From Chara braunii (taxonomy: Eukaryota; Streptophyta; Charophyceae; Charales; Characeae), in the NCBI GenBank assembly GCA_003427395.1, contig BFEA01000099.1:3222124-3286123 (forward strand): DNA of 64,000 nt, written 5' to 3'. How positions within the stretch are numbered: position 1 is the first letter of the stretch; each line of letters begins with the position of its first letter. The notes beneath the pieces were generated by a model. It had not been told where the DNA came from. It did no database searches and saw only the letters and a program-made list of their open reading frames with translations. Shown here piece by piece: positions 52,571-63,644 of the stretch. Position numbers and translations under genes: made by a program.

Positions 52571-53300
52571 GCTCCCGATTACAAGAGTACTACTCGAACC
52601 GATTGTGCACAGAAGCTTGACTTTTGCAGAGAAGATCCGCTGTATGCAGTGAAAAAAAAAAGAGAAATTCTTATTTTGAAAGCACAATCACATGGATGGG
52701 AAAGGAATAGGGGGGTCTTCTTTTTAAGAAGAGGATGGATTGCAATTTGCAACTATTATTATAATATTATTGCTATTCAACTGGTTTGAAAACCTTTGCT
52801 TTGGATGGGCAGCATGGAAAGAATTGGACTCTTCCCAAGAGTCCCAACTACCATAAGGGTAAACAAACAAAGTCGTAGGCAAAAAAGAGACTTTTAGCAA
52901 AGTTTAACATCACTTGATGGGTCATGCAAACAATTTCCGGTGGCATCCCATCCATTACGAAAGCAATTTCAGACGTATCCAGGATTCAAGCAATTAAAAA
53001 GTTATAGCAAGTTTCATTCAGAAAGACAAGGATGAGATTTAATTTAATCTATCGCACGAATAGAGATAAAGATAATCATACCATTTTATTTAGACCATAC
53101 GCAAGATGATTAGGTTTCAAATAATCGAGTCAGCGGTAGTGAAGTACAGTTTTTTTTTTTTTTTCCTGACTCAGTTAATCAATGCAGCGAAAAAAACAGA
53201 TCTGATTCAATTCAATGAAGACACCAAACCTCCCCGGTTCTAATGAATAAGCGAGTACCCAATCACCCCCCTTGAAACCACCACTAATGCAGTCATGTTC
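52571..53300. other. AT-rich spacer, no gene seen
   Basis: One ORF of 100 codons (52487-52789) is unsupported. T run at about 53151. Nothing else recognised. Confidence 0.5.
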
Positions 53301-53545
53301 CGGAAAAAAACTAACGGGATCTCTCTCTACCAGGCCTCATGCTCCCAACCGGCTGGGTTACAGGAGTTGCTCTCCAGCTCCGGCCAGCGTCGCTCCAGCT
53401 TCGACCGGCAACTAACCACTGGAACCGGCCCCACAAACAGCCCCCCGATCTCTCTACCAGGCCTCACGCCCCCAAGGCTACTAGGTTACAGAGTTGCACC
53501 ACCTCGCTCCGGCACCGGCCAGCGTCGTCGCTCTGGCGTCTGTCG
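53300..53545. repeat. ~115-bp tandem pair also present inverted at 56270-56480
   Basis: GATCTCTCTACCAGGCCTCA, GGTTACAGAGTTGC and CTCCGGCCAGCGTCG recur twice here. The reverse complement (GAGGCCTGGTAGAGAGATC, GCAACTCTGTAACCTAG) recurs at 56270-56480. The longest frames translate to similar Pro/Ser/Arg-rich peptides (GYRVAPPRSGTGQRR and GHRVEPPGSGSGQRR), suggesting a dispersed element. Confidence 0.7.
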
Positions 53546-53845
53546 TCGAGGGTGGGTCACAAAAACACGACACGACCCCCTGAGCAGGATCACCAAGGGG
53601 TGGCTAGATATCCCCTTAGTCCTGAGACCTCGGGAGGCGGACACATTACAGAAAAAAAAACTTCACGAAATTTTCAACAAAGCCCACCATCACGCTGTAA
53701 TTTGGAAAGACGCGCAAGGAAGCTACCAAAAGAATTCCAATACCTCCCACCTCCCTTGCGCCGTTCAGGAAATACGCAAATTGTCCTCCCCATTGACAAC
53801 TCCCCCAAAAGGCTAAAGACCAGTCCAGGAATTCCTTATGAATAA

Positions 53846-54456
53846 GGGGCTTGTTAGACACTCCTCGGGCCGTCCTCGGGGCCCGAGGAAATTTTTTTTT
53901 CGTTGCCCGAGGAAATTCCCGCCGTCGTTCCACTCATCCTCGGAATGGTCCCCCGAGGACGATTCCTCGGGGGCTCCCACAGCCAGTTTCATATATCGAC
54001 AAGCGAACACGGGGGGGAGGGGCGAGGGTGGTCCAGCGAGCTGTGTCCGTGCCGACGTCGTTGGTCCAGTTCGGGTGGGCGTCGCAAAATCGCAAGTCGG
54101 CGTCGTGGAGGCCGGCAGGCCGGCAACGGTGACCGTTGGCGGACAATTCCATGACGCCGAACGTTGCCGACCGAAGATGTCCGTCGACAGGCCGCCAGGA
54201 ACAGCAATGGACCAGCTGAGTTCGAAAATTGTCGTCGAGAGAGCTGCCGTCGACGAACCGATTCTTCCGGATGCTCGACCTCCGAGGGACCTTGGGAGGT
54301 CCCTTGGGGAATGCGTCGAAATGGCTGTAGCCCGAGGAATCCCCAAGGAATCCCCGAGGAAATGTTACATTTTTTTTTCAATTTCTTCGCCAAGGATAAG
54401 TGGAACGATGAATTCCTCGACGGATTTACGCGCCCGAGGAGTGTCTAACGAGCCCC
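53846..54456. mobile_element. PIF/Harbinger-like non-autonomous DNA transposon
   Basis: The terminal inverted repeat of 26 bp begins GGGGCTTGTTAGACACTCCT at the left; the right end read inward begins GGGGCTCGTTAGACACTCCT, one mismatch over 26. TAA lies directly outside both ends as a 3-bp target duplication. TAA/TTA duplications with GGG-type TIRs are the signature of PIF/Harbinger elements. The 611-bp interior has a 225-codon frame crossing the ends but no transposase motif. Confidence 0.85.
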
Positions 54457-54535
54457 TAAGACCGCAAAAAGTACCAAGGTTCAAAAATTCAGAGAATCTG
54501 ACTTCCAGACCCTAATTGGTAGTCCTTTTCAGAAT

Positions 54536-55156
54536 TTACAAATTCAGCTTGGTGGGCATTAACTTAGCTAATACGAGTTTAGGAATCCGGGTTTTAGTGG
54601 CATAAGAAGAAAAGTAGGCTTGTATGAGGAGGCGCGGCGCGACCGGGAGCGCTGCGCCTCCCGCCCTGCCATTGGCCCGGTCCGTCGCGCGCCCGTGATG
54701 CTTCGTCGTTTTCATGTCTGCTGGTGCGGTTTTCGTCGCACACCTGCGCTGCTTCGTCGTCTTCATGTCTGCTGGTGTGGTTTCGGGCGATCTTATGTAA
54801 GCATAAGGGTGATGGTGGTTGGGGCTGCCATAGCTTAGCGCGTGGAGTGTATCTTGAAGGGCCATTAACGTGTAAGCCTTCGCTTGGGTGCTCTTCCAGC
54901 TTTGCCAATTAGGAAAGTTGTCTTCGGCTCTGCGCTTTGTCCAAGTGGTGTCGCAGTCGGTATGCTGGCGAAGGGGAGACTGTTGCTGGAAGAAGGGCGA
55001 TCTCCATGAGACTTTGGCCATAGTTGAGGCCTTGTTTCTCTGTTCCTGCAAGTGTTGAGGCGGTTGGTTGGGTGGCGGAGGGGAGGAACGCGTTCTCACG
55101 TGGAGTGGGAGGAGGAAGATCGTTAAAGTACGGGCATCCGAAAGCGACTTCGACAA
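54536..55156 (-). other. Unassigned 206-codon minus-strand ORF over duplicated sequence
   Basis: Includes a repeated TPADMKTTKQ/APADMKTTKH peptide from two 53-bp tandem units (GCTTCGTCGTYTTCATGTCT at 54700 and 54753). Also MAKVSWRSPFFQQQSPLRQH. No domain recognised; the opposite strand is open in parts too. A retroelement remnant is more likely than a host gene. Confidence 0.25.
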
Positions 55157-55257
55157 TGGTTTGCTCCGATGGGTGTCGCGGGCGGAAGGGAGGAACGCGT
55201 TCTCTGGTTAGGGTAATCGCTATTGCTGTTAAATTCTATGACAATTTGAATTATTTG

Positions 55258-55360
55258 ATAATTACGATTGGGGTTATACTCGCAGCTATTTTCCAAGGTA
55301 GGTTCAATCTCTACGATCGGGGTTATATTCGCAGCCTTTTTCAAAGGTAAGTTGAATCTC
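55258..55360. repeat. ~52-bp direct repeat
   Basis: ACGATTGGGGTTATACTCGCAGC followed by TTTCCAAGGTAGGTTCAATCTC is repeated as ACGATCGGGGTTATATTCGCAGC and TTTCAAAGGTAAGTTGAATCTC. Confidence 0.8.
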
Positions 55361-55649
55361 TTCAATTACAATCTTAGTTTGGTCTTAGTTTCACTTTAAC
55401 ATCATCTATTCTGAATCGTTAGCATATCTGTACGAATCATCACGATAATTATGTAGTTTTGTTCCTTGTCTATACCCTTTAATAAATCCTGAGTGTTTCT
55501 GAATTTTACTATCATAGCTTAAATTCTGATAGTTTTTTTCGATAATTACTTTCTGCTCTCTAAATTGGTGGGAGTCGTCATCTGTTCATTGGGCGCAAGG
55601 GGAAGGGGAATAATTGTAATAAGCTTTATTGCTGCCCTGCGCCCTCTTT

Positions 55650-55736
55650 AACGGGTCATTTTCAAGAGAAAATTTCGATCAACGGGTCTTTCAAGAGAAA
55701 ATTTCGATCAACGGGTCTTTTCAAGAGAAATTTCAG
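55650..55736. repeat. ~32-bp tandem repeat, three units
   Basis: ACGGGTCTTTTCAAGAGAAA followed by ATTTCGATCA, three near-exact copies. Confidence 0.9.
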
Positions 55737-56269
55737 AGCTTATTCCTGTGGGCTGGATCAATTATTTTCGAAGGGTAGAATTGGGAGAGAGGGGTGGATC
55801 GGGAGCGCTAGGAGGGGGGTGAATGTCTCGAAGAGGGTAGAAGCGGAGTTGGGGGTTTGTCCTGTTTCTGGGGCTGGGGTGATGGGAGGGGTCAACATCG
55901 TCCTCAGTGGAGGCAGAAACGGGCAAGGGGTGGCATCGTGGCGAGGGCATGTTTTAGGAGGGAACTGCGTGTCATCGGGGATAGGGGTGGAGGGGGTTGG
56001 TCCTATATTGGGGCCGAGGGAGTGCGGGACGCTCGCCTCGGCGGGGGCAGTGTAGGGCTGAGGGGGTAGGGGGAGGGAGGGGTGATTTTCTTTTGAAGAT
56101 TTCTAATCTTCCAGTCCAACAGTTTTTTCTCTTCAGTCATTCCATTTGGTTCTCCTCTCGAGGACGTTGTAGGAATAGGTGAAATCTGGCAAGTCATCTT
56201 TGATCCTGCGTAGGGTGATTGGAAATTTGGTGGCCCTCGATGGCCGATGCTGGTCCATTGCTGGAGCGA

Positions 56270-56480
56270 CGCTGGCCGGAGCCGGAGCCAGGTGGCTCAA
56301 CTCTATGACCTAGCTTAGTGGGGGTGTGAGGCCTGGTAGAGAGATCTGGGGGGCTGTTTGCGGGGGCAGTCTCAGTGGTTATCGGGGGTCGTAACTGAAG
56401 CGATGCTGGCCGGCGCTGGAGCAAGGTGGTGCAACTCTGTAACCTAGCCTGATGGGAGCATGAGGCCTGGAAGAGCTTCG
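56270..56480. repeat. Inverted dispersed copy of the 53.3-kb repeat
   Basis: Reverse-orientation match to 53300-53545, again as a tandem pair. The LINE tail at 56620 follows about 140 bp later. Confidence 0.7.
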
Positions 56481-56619
56481 GTTCGGGCTGAAAACAGCCA
56501 TGCCGGTGGTGGTCGCAGGTGAACTCAATAGTTTCACCTATCTGATTCATGGTTGGGAGGCTTGTTGACACACATTTTCTGAAGGTTTTTGAGTTTTCCT
56601 TTTGCTTCAATTGTTCTTA

Positions 56620-56748
56620 GCCGAAGCCGGGTAATGGCCCCGGTAGCTCTTTTTGGTATTCTGACAAGGGACGCTGAGCCCGATTCCCAGCCGTGTTGCT
56701 CCCCACGAATAGATTGGAGCATCCTCTCATTATTAAGAAAAAAAGGAT
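56620..56748 (+). mobile_element. LINE 3' tail, 5'-truncated copy
   Basis: GCCGAAGCCGGGTAATGGCC, AAGGGACGCTGAGCCCGATT, CTCCCCACGAATAGATTGGA, then an A-rich end AAGAAAAAAAGG. No hairpin is present before the tail in this copy. Confidence 0.75.
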
Positions 56749-57000
56749 TTATGAGCAGTTACTAAAAATAAATAAATAAAAATCAGATTAAATTTTGAGA
56801 AATAAAGAACGTACGCCAAGTTGCCAACTAGAAATTCGCAGACCAGATATTCAAACGAGAATTATAACCGTTAGGATTGTAGATTTTACAGAGTTAAGGA
56901 TTGCAAAGTATAGGCTCGTGAAGTACGTAATGATCAAGGTATACTTGATCAAGAAATAGCAATGTAAAAGATGACAACTAGAGTATAGACAAAGCAACTA

Positions 57001-57105
57001 CCGTCTTCCCCCGAACACAATGCACCCTTATTTTGGTTGTATCTGGGCGGAAATATATTTTGTATACATTCATTTTTATGGCGCATTATGTTCAGGGGAA
57101 GACAG
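57001..57105. mobile_element. Hairpin MITE, family A
   Basis: 105 bp flanked by TA on both sides. Left arm CCGTCTTCCCCCGAACACAA, right mirror CTGTCTTCCCCTGAACATAA, then TGCACC/TGCGCC. Same length as the copy at 7844. Confidence 0.85.
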
Positions 57106-57109
57106 TAGT

Positions 57110-57754
57110 ATACCACCGGACTATGCAACCTCAAAATTAGCACTAGCAGATGGCACCCCTTTCCGCCCTCCCTCTTCCACCATCTTTACTCCACCCGCCT
57201 CCTGGTCACTGTTTACCCCCATGCTACCACTCGCTCGCTTGTCACTTCTTTCCCCCTCAATGTCCTTCTCTTTAGCGTAGATTGGCAGGAATTTAATAAT
57301 ATAGAGCTTTATTGCATGATCGCGGGTACGATCCCCGCGTGCGAAGATCATGAAGACTTTCTCGCTGCCATCCCCGTACCCTTTGCACGCTCTATCCCGA
57401 TTACCTCGCCTCCCTTCCCCACCAACGTCGACACCCGCGTTTTACCCGCGTTTTCCCCGCATCCACCGCACCGTCCATTACACCCAACTCCCCACTGGCG
57501 ATCGAGAAATCCGTCGCTTCATGCATCCCCTTCCCCAAATCCATCCACCACCTCCCCCGCCTGTCATTAGATTGCCTTTCCCGGGTAACATTTAGGATTG
57601 AGTGCATGAATGCCTCGTTGGATGACTTCCACACTCGGATCTTACGGTAAGTGGCGCGTGCAAGCTCCGCGTCAATCATCGGATCACGGATCGACGCCTG
57701 ATGAAAGAGCAAGCAGGAGCTTGCTCAAGATTGGAACCCCCTGGGCGTCACATA
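57110..57754. other. Unassigned stretch before the second long LTR
   Basis: GCGGGTACGATCCCCGCGTGC at about 57326 resembles a pol III B box/T arm, but no A box is found. ORFs on both strands (up to 103 codons) lack domains. The stretch ends with GGGCGTCACATA, which may be the end of another LTR abutting the next element. Confidence 0.4.
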
Positions 57755-58513
57755 TGTGACGAACTATTTCCTGTGAACGCGCGACTTTCTGCGCGAAGCT
57801 GCTTTGGGGGAACGGGACGGGTTGGACGGGTGAAGTGCGTGGGCATGGGTCGGCTGGGCGAGTTGCATGGATGCCCTCACTTCTTTTTATTTTTTTCTGT
57901 TGGAATTTGTTGGACCAGTGTCGGGGAAAGTCCCGCGCAGACGATTGGGTGACCGCGCCTTAGCGAGCGAGAGAAATAATTGTCGCCATAGCTTCTTTCT
58001 TGTTTTGCTGTCAGCGCTGAGAATTTTGGCGCGATCATCGCGCGGGTATCCTTTTTGAATTTTCGAACTAATGTCGAGCCCCCGTGGGCTCTCAGAATTG
58101 TTTTTCTTTCAGAATTTATTTTTGCAACTAGGATTTAGGCTAGGAATTTAGGTACCTTGCAATCTGGTTACACGGAGCTTCTTGCTTGCGTGTGCCGTGC
58201 CTCGGCAAGATCTGGGCTCTGATCCCTTGGCAATGCGCCTTAATCTTGCGTGTAACTGTAATTTTTGGCGAGCGCAATTGCAACTGTAATCTTCCTATTC
58301 TTGATGTTTTTCGTGTTTCCTCTTTCCCTCCTCGCCTTCGTCCGTGTATGCACACTCCTTTCTCTATCTCTAATTGGTCCCGACGTTGCATGACTGGATC
58401 GATGCGTGGAAAGTGGTTTTGTCCCCCGCGCCGCGGCCTGGCCATGCAGACGTAGGCATCTCCTCCTTCCTTCTGTTTTGGCATAATTACGGGTTTTCGC
58501 GCAAACATGCATG

Positions 58514-58525
58514 CTATAAATTTCG
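58514..58525 (+). promoter_or_regulatory. TATA box of long LTR copy 2
   Basis: CTATAAATTTCG, identical to 6749-6760, followed by GCAAGCGCGATCAGATGTCT and CTCTCTAAA. Conservation of the box while much of the LTR has diverged supports a real promoter. Confidence 0.6.
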
Positions 58526-59533
58526 CAAGCGCGATCAGATGTCTCTCTCTAAATTTTGGAAGGTTAGCGCGGTCAGTGAGGATCGGCTAACGAAGAAGTC
58601 GGAAGGTGAGTAGAGTGAGTCGGACGATCCGACGAGCTGGTGCTGAGTAAGAGGGGTTGACGTGCGGGCCACGGCGGACTGTGGCGCACGGGCGAACTTG
58701 GCTTGCGTGCTTGGACCAAGCGGGGTGATGACTCGGTGTTGGTGCGAGGCGACAGACTGCCCGCATCAGAGGTGATGCGAAGCAAGAGAGAGTGAGAGAG
58801 AGAAAGGGAATGTGTTGGGATGGTGTCTTTTTCTCCCTCATTTCTGTGATTTTGACAAATGGCATCGGCCATCTTTTTGCCCATGACTATCTCTGATTTT
58901 CGTTCCTCTCGGTGTTTGGTTGGATTTTCCTCTTTATTCCTGTTTTATTGGAATTTGTCGAGATCGGTACGATGATTGTTTGCACATGACCTCGGGGACC
59001 TTGGGTTGTGATGATGTAATCTTCTTCGGTTACGTGGATTGATGCATGAACCTTTGTCGATCTCTCGTCTCTTTTCTGGAAATTCGCACAACCCTCGAGT
59101 TTCGATTAGTACATGGGTCTTGGGTCTAGGGAAAATGCGTCTTCGGAACTAAGTTCCAATCACCCGATCATTGACGCTATCTCTGTTAGATCAAACGTGT
59201 GCATGTCAATTCCCCGTTTTTTTTTCGGATTGAAAGGAAAGTCTGACGGGAATTCGGCGGTCCCTGCTTAGGCTGATAAGTGAATGGCTGGTTCAAATGT
59301 GTGATTACCCTCTGATTGCCTTCCAGACTTGGACTCGTGCACTTGAATGCATACGTACCACGTGTCGGGCTAGCATGTCGACTGATTGGATGATCGCCCG
59401 ACCGGAGGACAGCCAATCGATCCGATTCGACCGATTGCGAACGTGATCGTATGCACGTACGTGTAGGCTCGACCAAAAAGGACGTCGCCTACACGCGTGT
59501 CTGCAAGATCCGCGTTCGAATCCATGTCTAAAC

Positions 59534-60139
59534 TTGCAAATTTCCCATAGCATGAATGATAGGACTCCCTTCCACGTCATGGATCGGGGAAGCCTGAAAC
59601 ATCGACGGTTCCGAGAATACTGGGAGTGGAAAAACGTTTGTCTTCTCGCGCGACCCAGACCCAACCCTCTGAAATTCCCCAATCAGACTGGAAATGAACG
59701 TGTATGTGAGTGGGACATCGAACGGGCCTTAAGCGCGATCCCTTTTCCCTCCCAATTCCCCAGTTCACACGCGAGTCACATCATCGCCGAACCTGGTGTC
59801 GTCATCATTGAGACAGACTTCCCTCCTTACCGCCTTGTACTGCCTTTTCACTGGCTAACGCTTGCCCCGTGGCACGTGATCGCCCCCTACTGACCCCGAA
59901 CCCCGTGTTCCGAGTGCCAGCAGGACAGCGAGTACCGAGCCGTGGGGTTCGTTCGACGAACGCGGACGGAGGCCGAGCAGCGGACGCACAGCCTTCGCCT
60001 GAGGCCAGCCTCGTATGATTTCGAGGCTTGCCATGAGCGACGCCAGCGATTAATCCGACAGCGAGACACCCATAGCGTTCCGCCGGTTCACCAAATCCAA
60101 GCCCGACCTCGGCAACGAGACTTGCGGAGATGGCGATGA
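59534..60139 (+). pseudogene. LTR-encoded unknown ORF, copy 2 (one in-frame stop)
   Basis: One frame of about 201 codons, with a single TGA at 59891-59893 where copy 1 has TGG. Conserved blocks: ERVCEWDIERAL, VVIIETDFPPYRLVLPF, LAPWHVIAP, then CSECQ and a basic C-terminal half ending RQRDLRRWR. Ends 213 bp before the LTR end. Family not recognised. The conserved CxxC-like pair and basic tail would suit nucleic-acid binding, but this is inference. Confidence 0.5.
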
Positions 60140-60214
60140 CATCCCCCAAGGCATAAAAACCAGGCGCGACCTGCGCTTACCATCTTGCACAAATACCCCT
60201 AGAGCTTGCCACCG

Positions 60215-60352
60215 GAGATCTCAATTCCGACCTGAGACTCCACCCCCACTTTCCTAAAATTCTTGGCACACCCCTTTTTTGCACTTCCGGCCCGGGTCCC
60301 CATCCCACTCCGATCAGGAAGTCGCGTTGGGCGTGAGGTTGTGGGCGTCACA
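60215..60352 (+). repeat. Terminal module of the long LTR (copy 2)
   Basis: CCTGAGACTCCACCCCCACT, CTTGGCACACCCC, TCCGATCAGGAAGTCGCG and GGGCGTGAGGTTGTGGGCGT, ending CACA. Equivalent to 5310-5452 and 9580-9718. Confidence 0.7.
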
Positions 60353-60369
60353 TTATCATTGATAGAGGA

Positions 60370-60958
60370 GGAAAACGTCACTGGTGGGATAACCCAGCTC
60401 AAGTCCGAGTGGTGGAGACACGGGGAAAGAGAGTGGCATCACATACTTTTGCCTGGGTGGGCAAAACCCGTCTAAGGAAGTTGTGTATAGACCCGATGGC
60501 ATGGGGCTGGTCTGCGGTTTCAATGAATGGCTCGGCGATGAGACTGTCGGAATACTCGATATCTGACGGCTACAAAATATCCTCAGGTAACCGAAAGGCT
60601 CCAATCCAAACTGCAATCCCACACTGGCAGGCGATCTGGAATGGAGACATATCGGACGCGAAAACGAAGTTCAAAAGACTGTGGAAGATCCTGTCCAGTT
60701 TACCGAACGGAAAGCAGGTTAGCATGGATGCTCTCACTGTTGGTCTCTCCATCAGCGATATGGTTAGTAAGCAGAGGGGTTGAAGGTTGCGCTGGGATGC
60801 ACGAGATGCCGGTGGCCTTTCGAGTCCACCCGGCATCTGTGGTGGGAGTGCCCAGCCTCAAAGCGGGTCTGGAACTGGTGGCCGCACCACTGGAGGGAGT
60901 TTGGAGGGCAGGGAGTGACCTGGGACGAGAAGTGGGTAATGCTGGGCTTTCTCCCAGC
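60370..60958 (+). pseudogene. LINE 3, RT C-terminal part up to the solo LTR
   Basis: After a stop and frame shift near 60783 the zf-RVT signature appears: CTRCRWPFESTRHLWWECPA, then VWNWWPHHWREFGG and KWVMLGFLPA. The preceding frame 60409-60783 (VSMDALTVGLSISDMVSKQR) is the upstream connection. The coding line continues directly after the LTR at 62392. Confidence 0.7.
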
Positions 60959-62390
60959 TGTTACATGCTGCGCCTGCACACGAGGCTCATTTTCCAGGCC
61001 TTGCGTCCCTCAGGCTGAAAGCCTGAAAACCAGAACCTAAAGGCCCCGTGTCTGTTCAGCTCGAAAACCTGAAAAACAGGGGCCTACAGACCCTGTGTCG
61101 TTTCAGACTAAAAATGGCAGTAGCCTTTTTAGCCTGAATCGAAGGGCCATTTTCGGTCCTTCATCAAACCGACCTGCCCTGAAACTCAGGCACCAAACCA
61201 GGGTTTTAGGAACAGGCGATTTTTGGCCTGTTCCCACGACAGCTGCAACGCCAGACCCTGGCTCATTTTGGCATTAGCAAGAGCAGCCTCCTGGACTGCC
61301 CCGCCCTGCAACTGCAGGCAGTCGGAGGCAGTCAGGAGGCAGCCCGAGGAAGTACATAGGGACTTCCCAGACACTTCACGGGCAGGCAGGAGGCAGTCAG
61401 TAGTCTTCAGCATTCGGCAGCAGCATTCTGGAGGAGCGCTGCAAGAGGGTAGAGTAGCGTTAGATGTAGTCTTCAGCGTTGGGCACTAATAGTAGTAGCG
61501 CTAGAGTAGTGCTGGAGAGAGGTGGCTGGCGGAGGCCAGGGATACTTGTGGCGCCATAGCTCCAGCTTCGTCTTCAAGGTACCTACAGCAGGGCGCCAAC
61601 TTCACAGGGTGACTTACCTGTGGCGCCATAGCTCTAGCTCTATCTTCGAGGTACCTGCAGCAAGGCGCCAACTTCACAGGTTAGTACTGGAACAGAGAGA
61701 GAGTGAGAGAGAGTTCTTCTTCTTCCTCTTTTAAGTCCACCATCTCTTCTCTACCCTCTCGCTACCTGGCTTCTCAGTATCTGCAGACTACGAGAGAGAG
61801 AGACTTGTGACTTTGAGACTTGACAACATTTGGACCAGACTCGACATTGGGGTTCAGACATTCGACGAGGGCTTATTTGGGACTTGTACCGAAGACTTGG
61901 TGTTGGCAACATTCCCATCTCCCCTCTTCTCTTCGTCTACTCCTCCCTCTCTTCGTCTGTGTATGGTTGGACCTGACGCACTCTTCTGTGTATGGCGCCA
62001 GGCCTTTCCCACCTTGCAACGATGATGGTAAATGTTGGATCTGTGTTACAACATTGGTTGGGTTGATCTCTAATATCTTAGCATTCCGCTGCGCTATCTA
62101 TACTATGTGAGGGAGGTCGGTCCTTGCTCTGTTTATACCATTACGGTATTCCACAGTTTGGTATCTCCCCCTCTTCTCATATGTGTGAAGTATCACGAGA
62201 TGTCATGTCAGTCCCAGTCAAGTCAGGACTCGTATCCAAGTCTCCCGCTGTGTCACAAAGTACCATTTTTGCATGTATCAGGATGAACATTGCTGGTTGA
62301 GATTCCGTTAACACTGCATTGTCATTTCAGTCCTTTTCATCACTTTGTGGATCCTTGGCTCCCCTACATTGCCCAACTGGGCATGTAACA
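60959..62390 (+). mobile_element. Solo LTR of the 36-kb chromovirus, inserted in LINE 3
   Basis: Begins TGTTACATGCTGCGCCTGC and ends GCCCAACTGGGCATGTAACA. It aligns along its length with the minus-strand LTR at 35088-36405. AGCTG lies at both junctions (60956-60960 and 62392-62396), so excision restores an open LINE frame reading GFLPADMSGSHGWGY. A 77-bp internal tandem duplication (TGTGGCGCCATAGCTCYAGC at 61545 and 61620) makes it longer than the other copy. Confidence 0.85.
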
Positions 62391-62391
62391 T

Positions 62392-62757
62392 AGCTGATAT
62401 GTCGGGGTCTCACGGGTGGGGTTACATGGCGCATGTGATGAGGGGCATAATCTGTGAAGTCATATGGCTCGACAGAAACAGATCAAGATTCCACAAGCGG
62501 CCTTTGTCGGACCTGGAAACCAAGTCTCACATCAAGCGGAGCTTGAAGCATGCTATTCGGGTAGACTGGAGGAAGAAGGCGAAGTCGGGGAAAGGCAGCA
62601 AGAGCCGAATGAGCTGGTTCTCGCGTACGTGGGCAAGAAATCCCAAATTGGCAACAGTGCACCCAAGGAATGAACTGGTGCTGTCAAAATGGGTACTGGA
62701 TCTACCGGCTACAGTAAGACAGGGCCAAGAGAGTATGGAGGGTGTAACTAGATAGAC
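62392..62757 (+). pseudogene. LINE 3, C-terminal part after the solo LTR
   Basis: GWGYMAHVMRGIICEVIWLD followed by RNRSRFHKRPLS is the tryptophan-rich helix after the zf-RVT cysteines (family pattern L-W-x-I-W-x-x-R-N). It then runs to a stop at 62755. Together with 60370-60958 it forms one LINE interrupted by an LTR. Confidence 0.75.
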
Positions 62758-62759
62758 TA

Positions 62760-63110
62760 TAGGTCGAACCAGGGCACTCGGTTTAATAGGGCCGCGGGGG
62801 GCCGTTAGCATAGTGTCAGCAGGACCTGGACATTGTCCTCTGGGCCGGTTAGACCCAGACGTAGTGCCAGGTAGTAACAACTACTATTAAACCTTGGTAC
62901 GCGGCTCCTTGAGTAGTAGGGGTTTCACTAGTCGAGTGCCAGGAAGATCCGGACGTAGCCCTCTGGGCCGCGGCAGGCGGGGACGAAGGATAGAGGTCAG
63001 TCTAATGGAAAGATCCGTAGAGGAGTTTGTAAGTAGCGGCTTAACCACTTCAGTCGGTTGAAACTGGGTTAGGCAAGAATTAATTCAATGCTCTTATCAC
63101 TGTTATCAGA
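62760..63110. other. Non-coding, possibly LINE 3 3' UTR
   Basis: CCTCTGGGCCG recurs at 62837 and 62969. No poly(A) is seen, so the LINE end cannot be placed. Confidence 0.4.
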
Positions 63111-63213
63111 CATCATTTAGTGAAATATGGGACTTGGTAGCTGCGAGTTCCGCAGGCTAGAGCCTGTAATTGTGAGGTCCCCGGCCTCAAATTATTGTTA
63201 TTATAATATAATG

Positions 63214-63597
63214 GAGGGATAATTTGCAAAATGCCCTCATAAGTTGAGATATATGCCAAAATGCCCCTGAAAGATGTGGGTAGAGCGGAATAACCTTTTG
63301 GGCCGAAATCTTTGTGTTGTGCCGCTGTCAGGTGGGTGTACAACTTTGCAATCTGAACCTCCCCGTTCCGGCTTTGGCCTTTTGCAATACGCCTAGAAAA
63401 GTTGGCAAGTACTGGGATATTTTGCAAACATGGACAGTACCCAGTAGGGGTATTTTGCAAAGATGGCAGGTCCAACCGACGTCAGGGGCATTTCGCAAAG
63501 CATTTTTTGTGTCAGAGGGGTATTTCGCTCTATCCAGATCTTTTAGGGGCATTTTGGCATATATCTCAACTTATAGGGGTATTTCTCAAATTATCCC
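63214..63597. mobile_element. Long-TIR foldback element (MULE-like MITE)
   Basis: 384 bp with arms of about 60 bp: left GGGATAATTTGCAAAATGCC ... AAGTTGAGATATATGCCAAA ATGCCCCT, and the mirrored right arm differing at only a few bases. TATAATG at 63207-63213 and 63598-63604 is a 7-bp target duplication, possibly part of a longer one. The interior has repeated TTTTGCAA...GGGGTATTT words. Long near-identical TIRs suggest a Mutator-like or hAT-type origin. Confidence 0.85.
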
Positions 63598-63644
63598 TAT
63601 AATGAATTGCAAGTCATTAAAAAAAAAAAAAAAAAAAAAAAAAT

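Larger units (their letters stand above)
57755..60352 (+). mobile_element. Long solo LTR-like element, copy 2
   Basis: 2.6 kb, starting TGTGACGAAC and ending GGGCGTCACA, with TATA box at 58514 and ORF at 59534-60139. Homologous to 5875-9718 at both ends, at the promoter and in the ORF. Flanking bases (ACATA and TTATC) do not match, so no target duplication is visible. The sequence to the right is a LINE zf-RVT region. Confidence 0.6.

Noticed and set aside
53838-54515. 225-codon ORF
   Set aside because: It runs through both inverted repeats of the PIF/Harbinger-like element, and the opposite strand is equally open.
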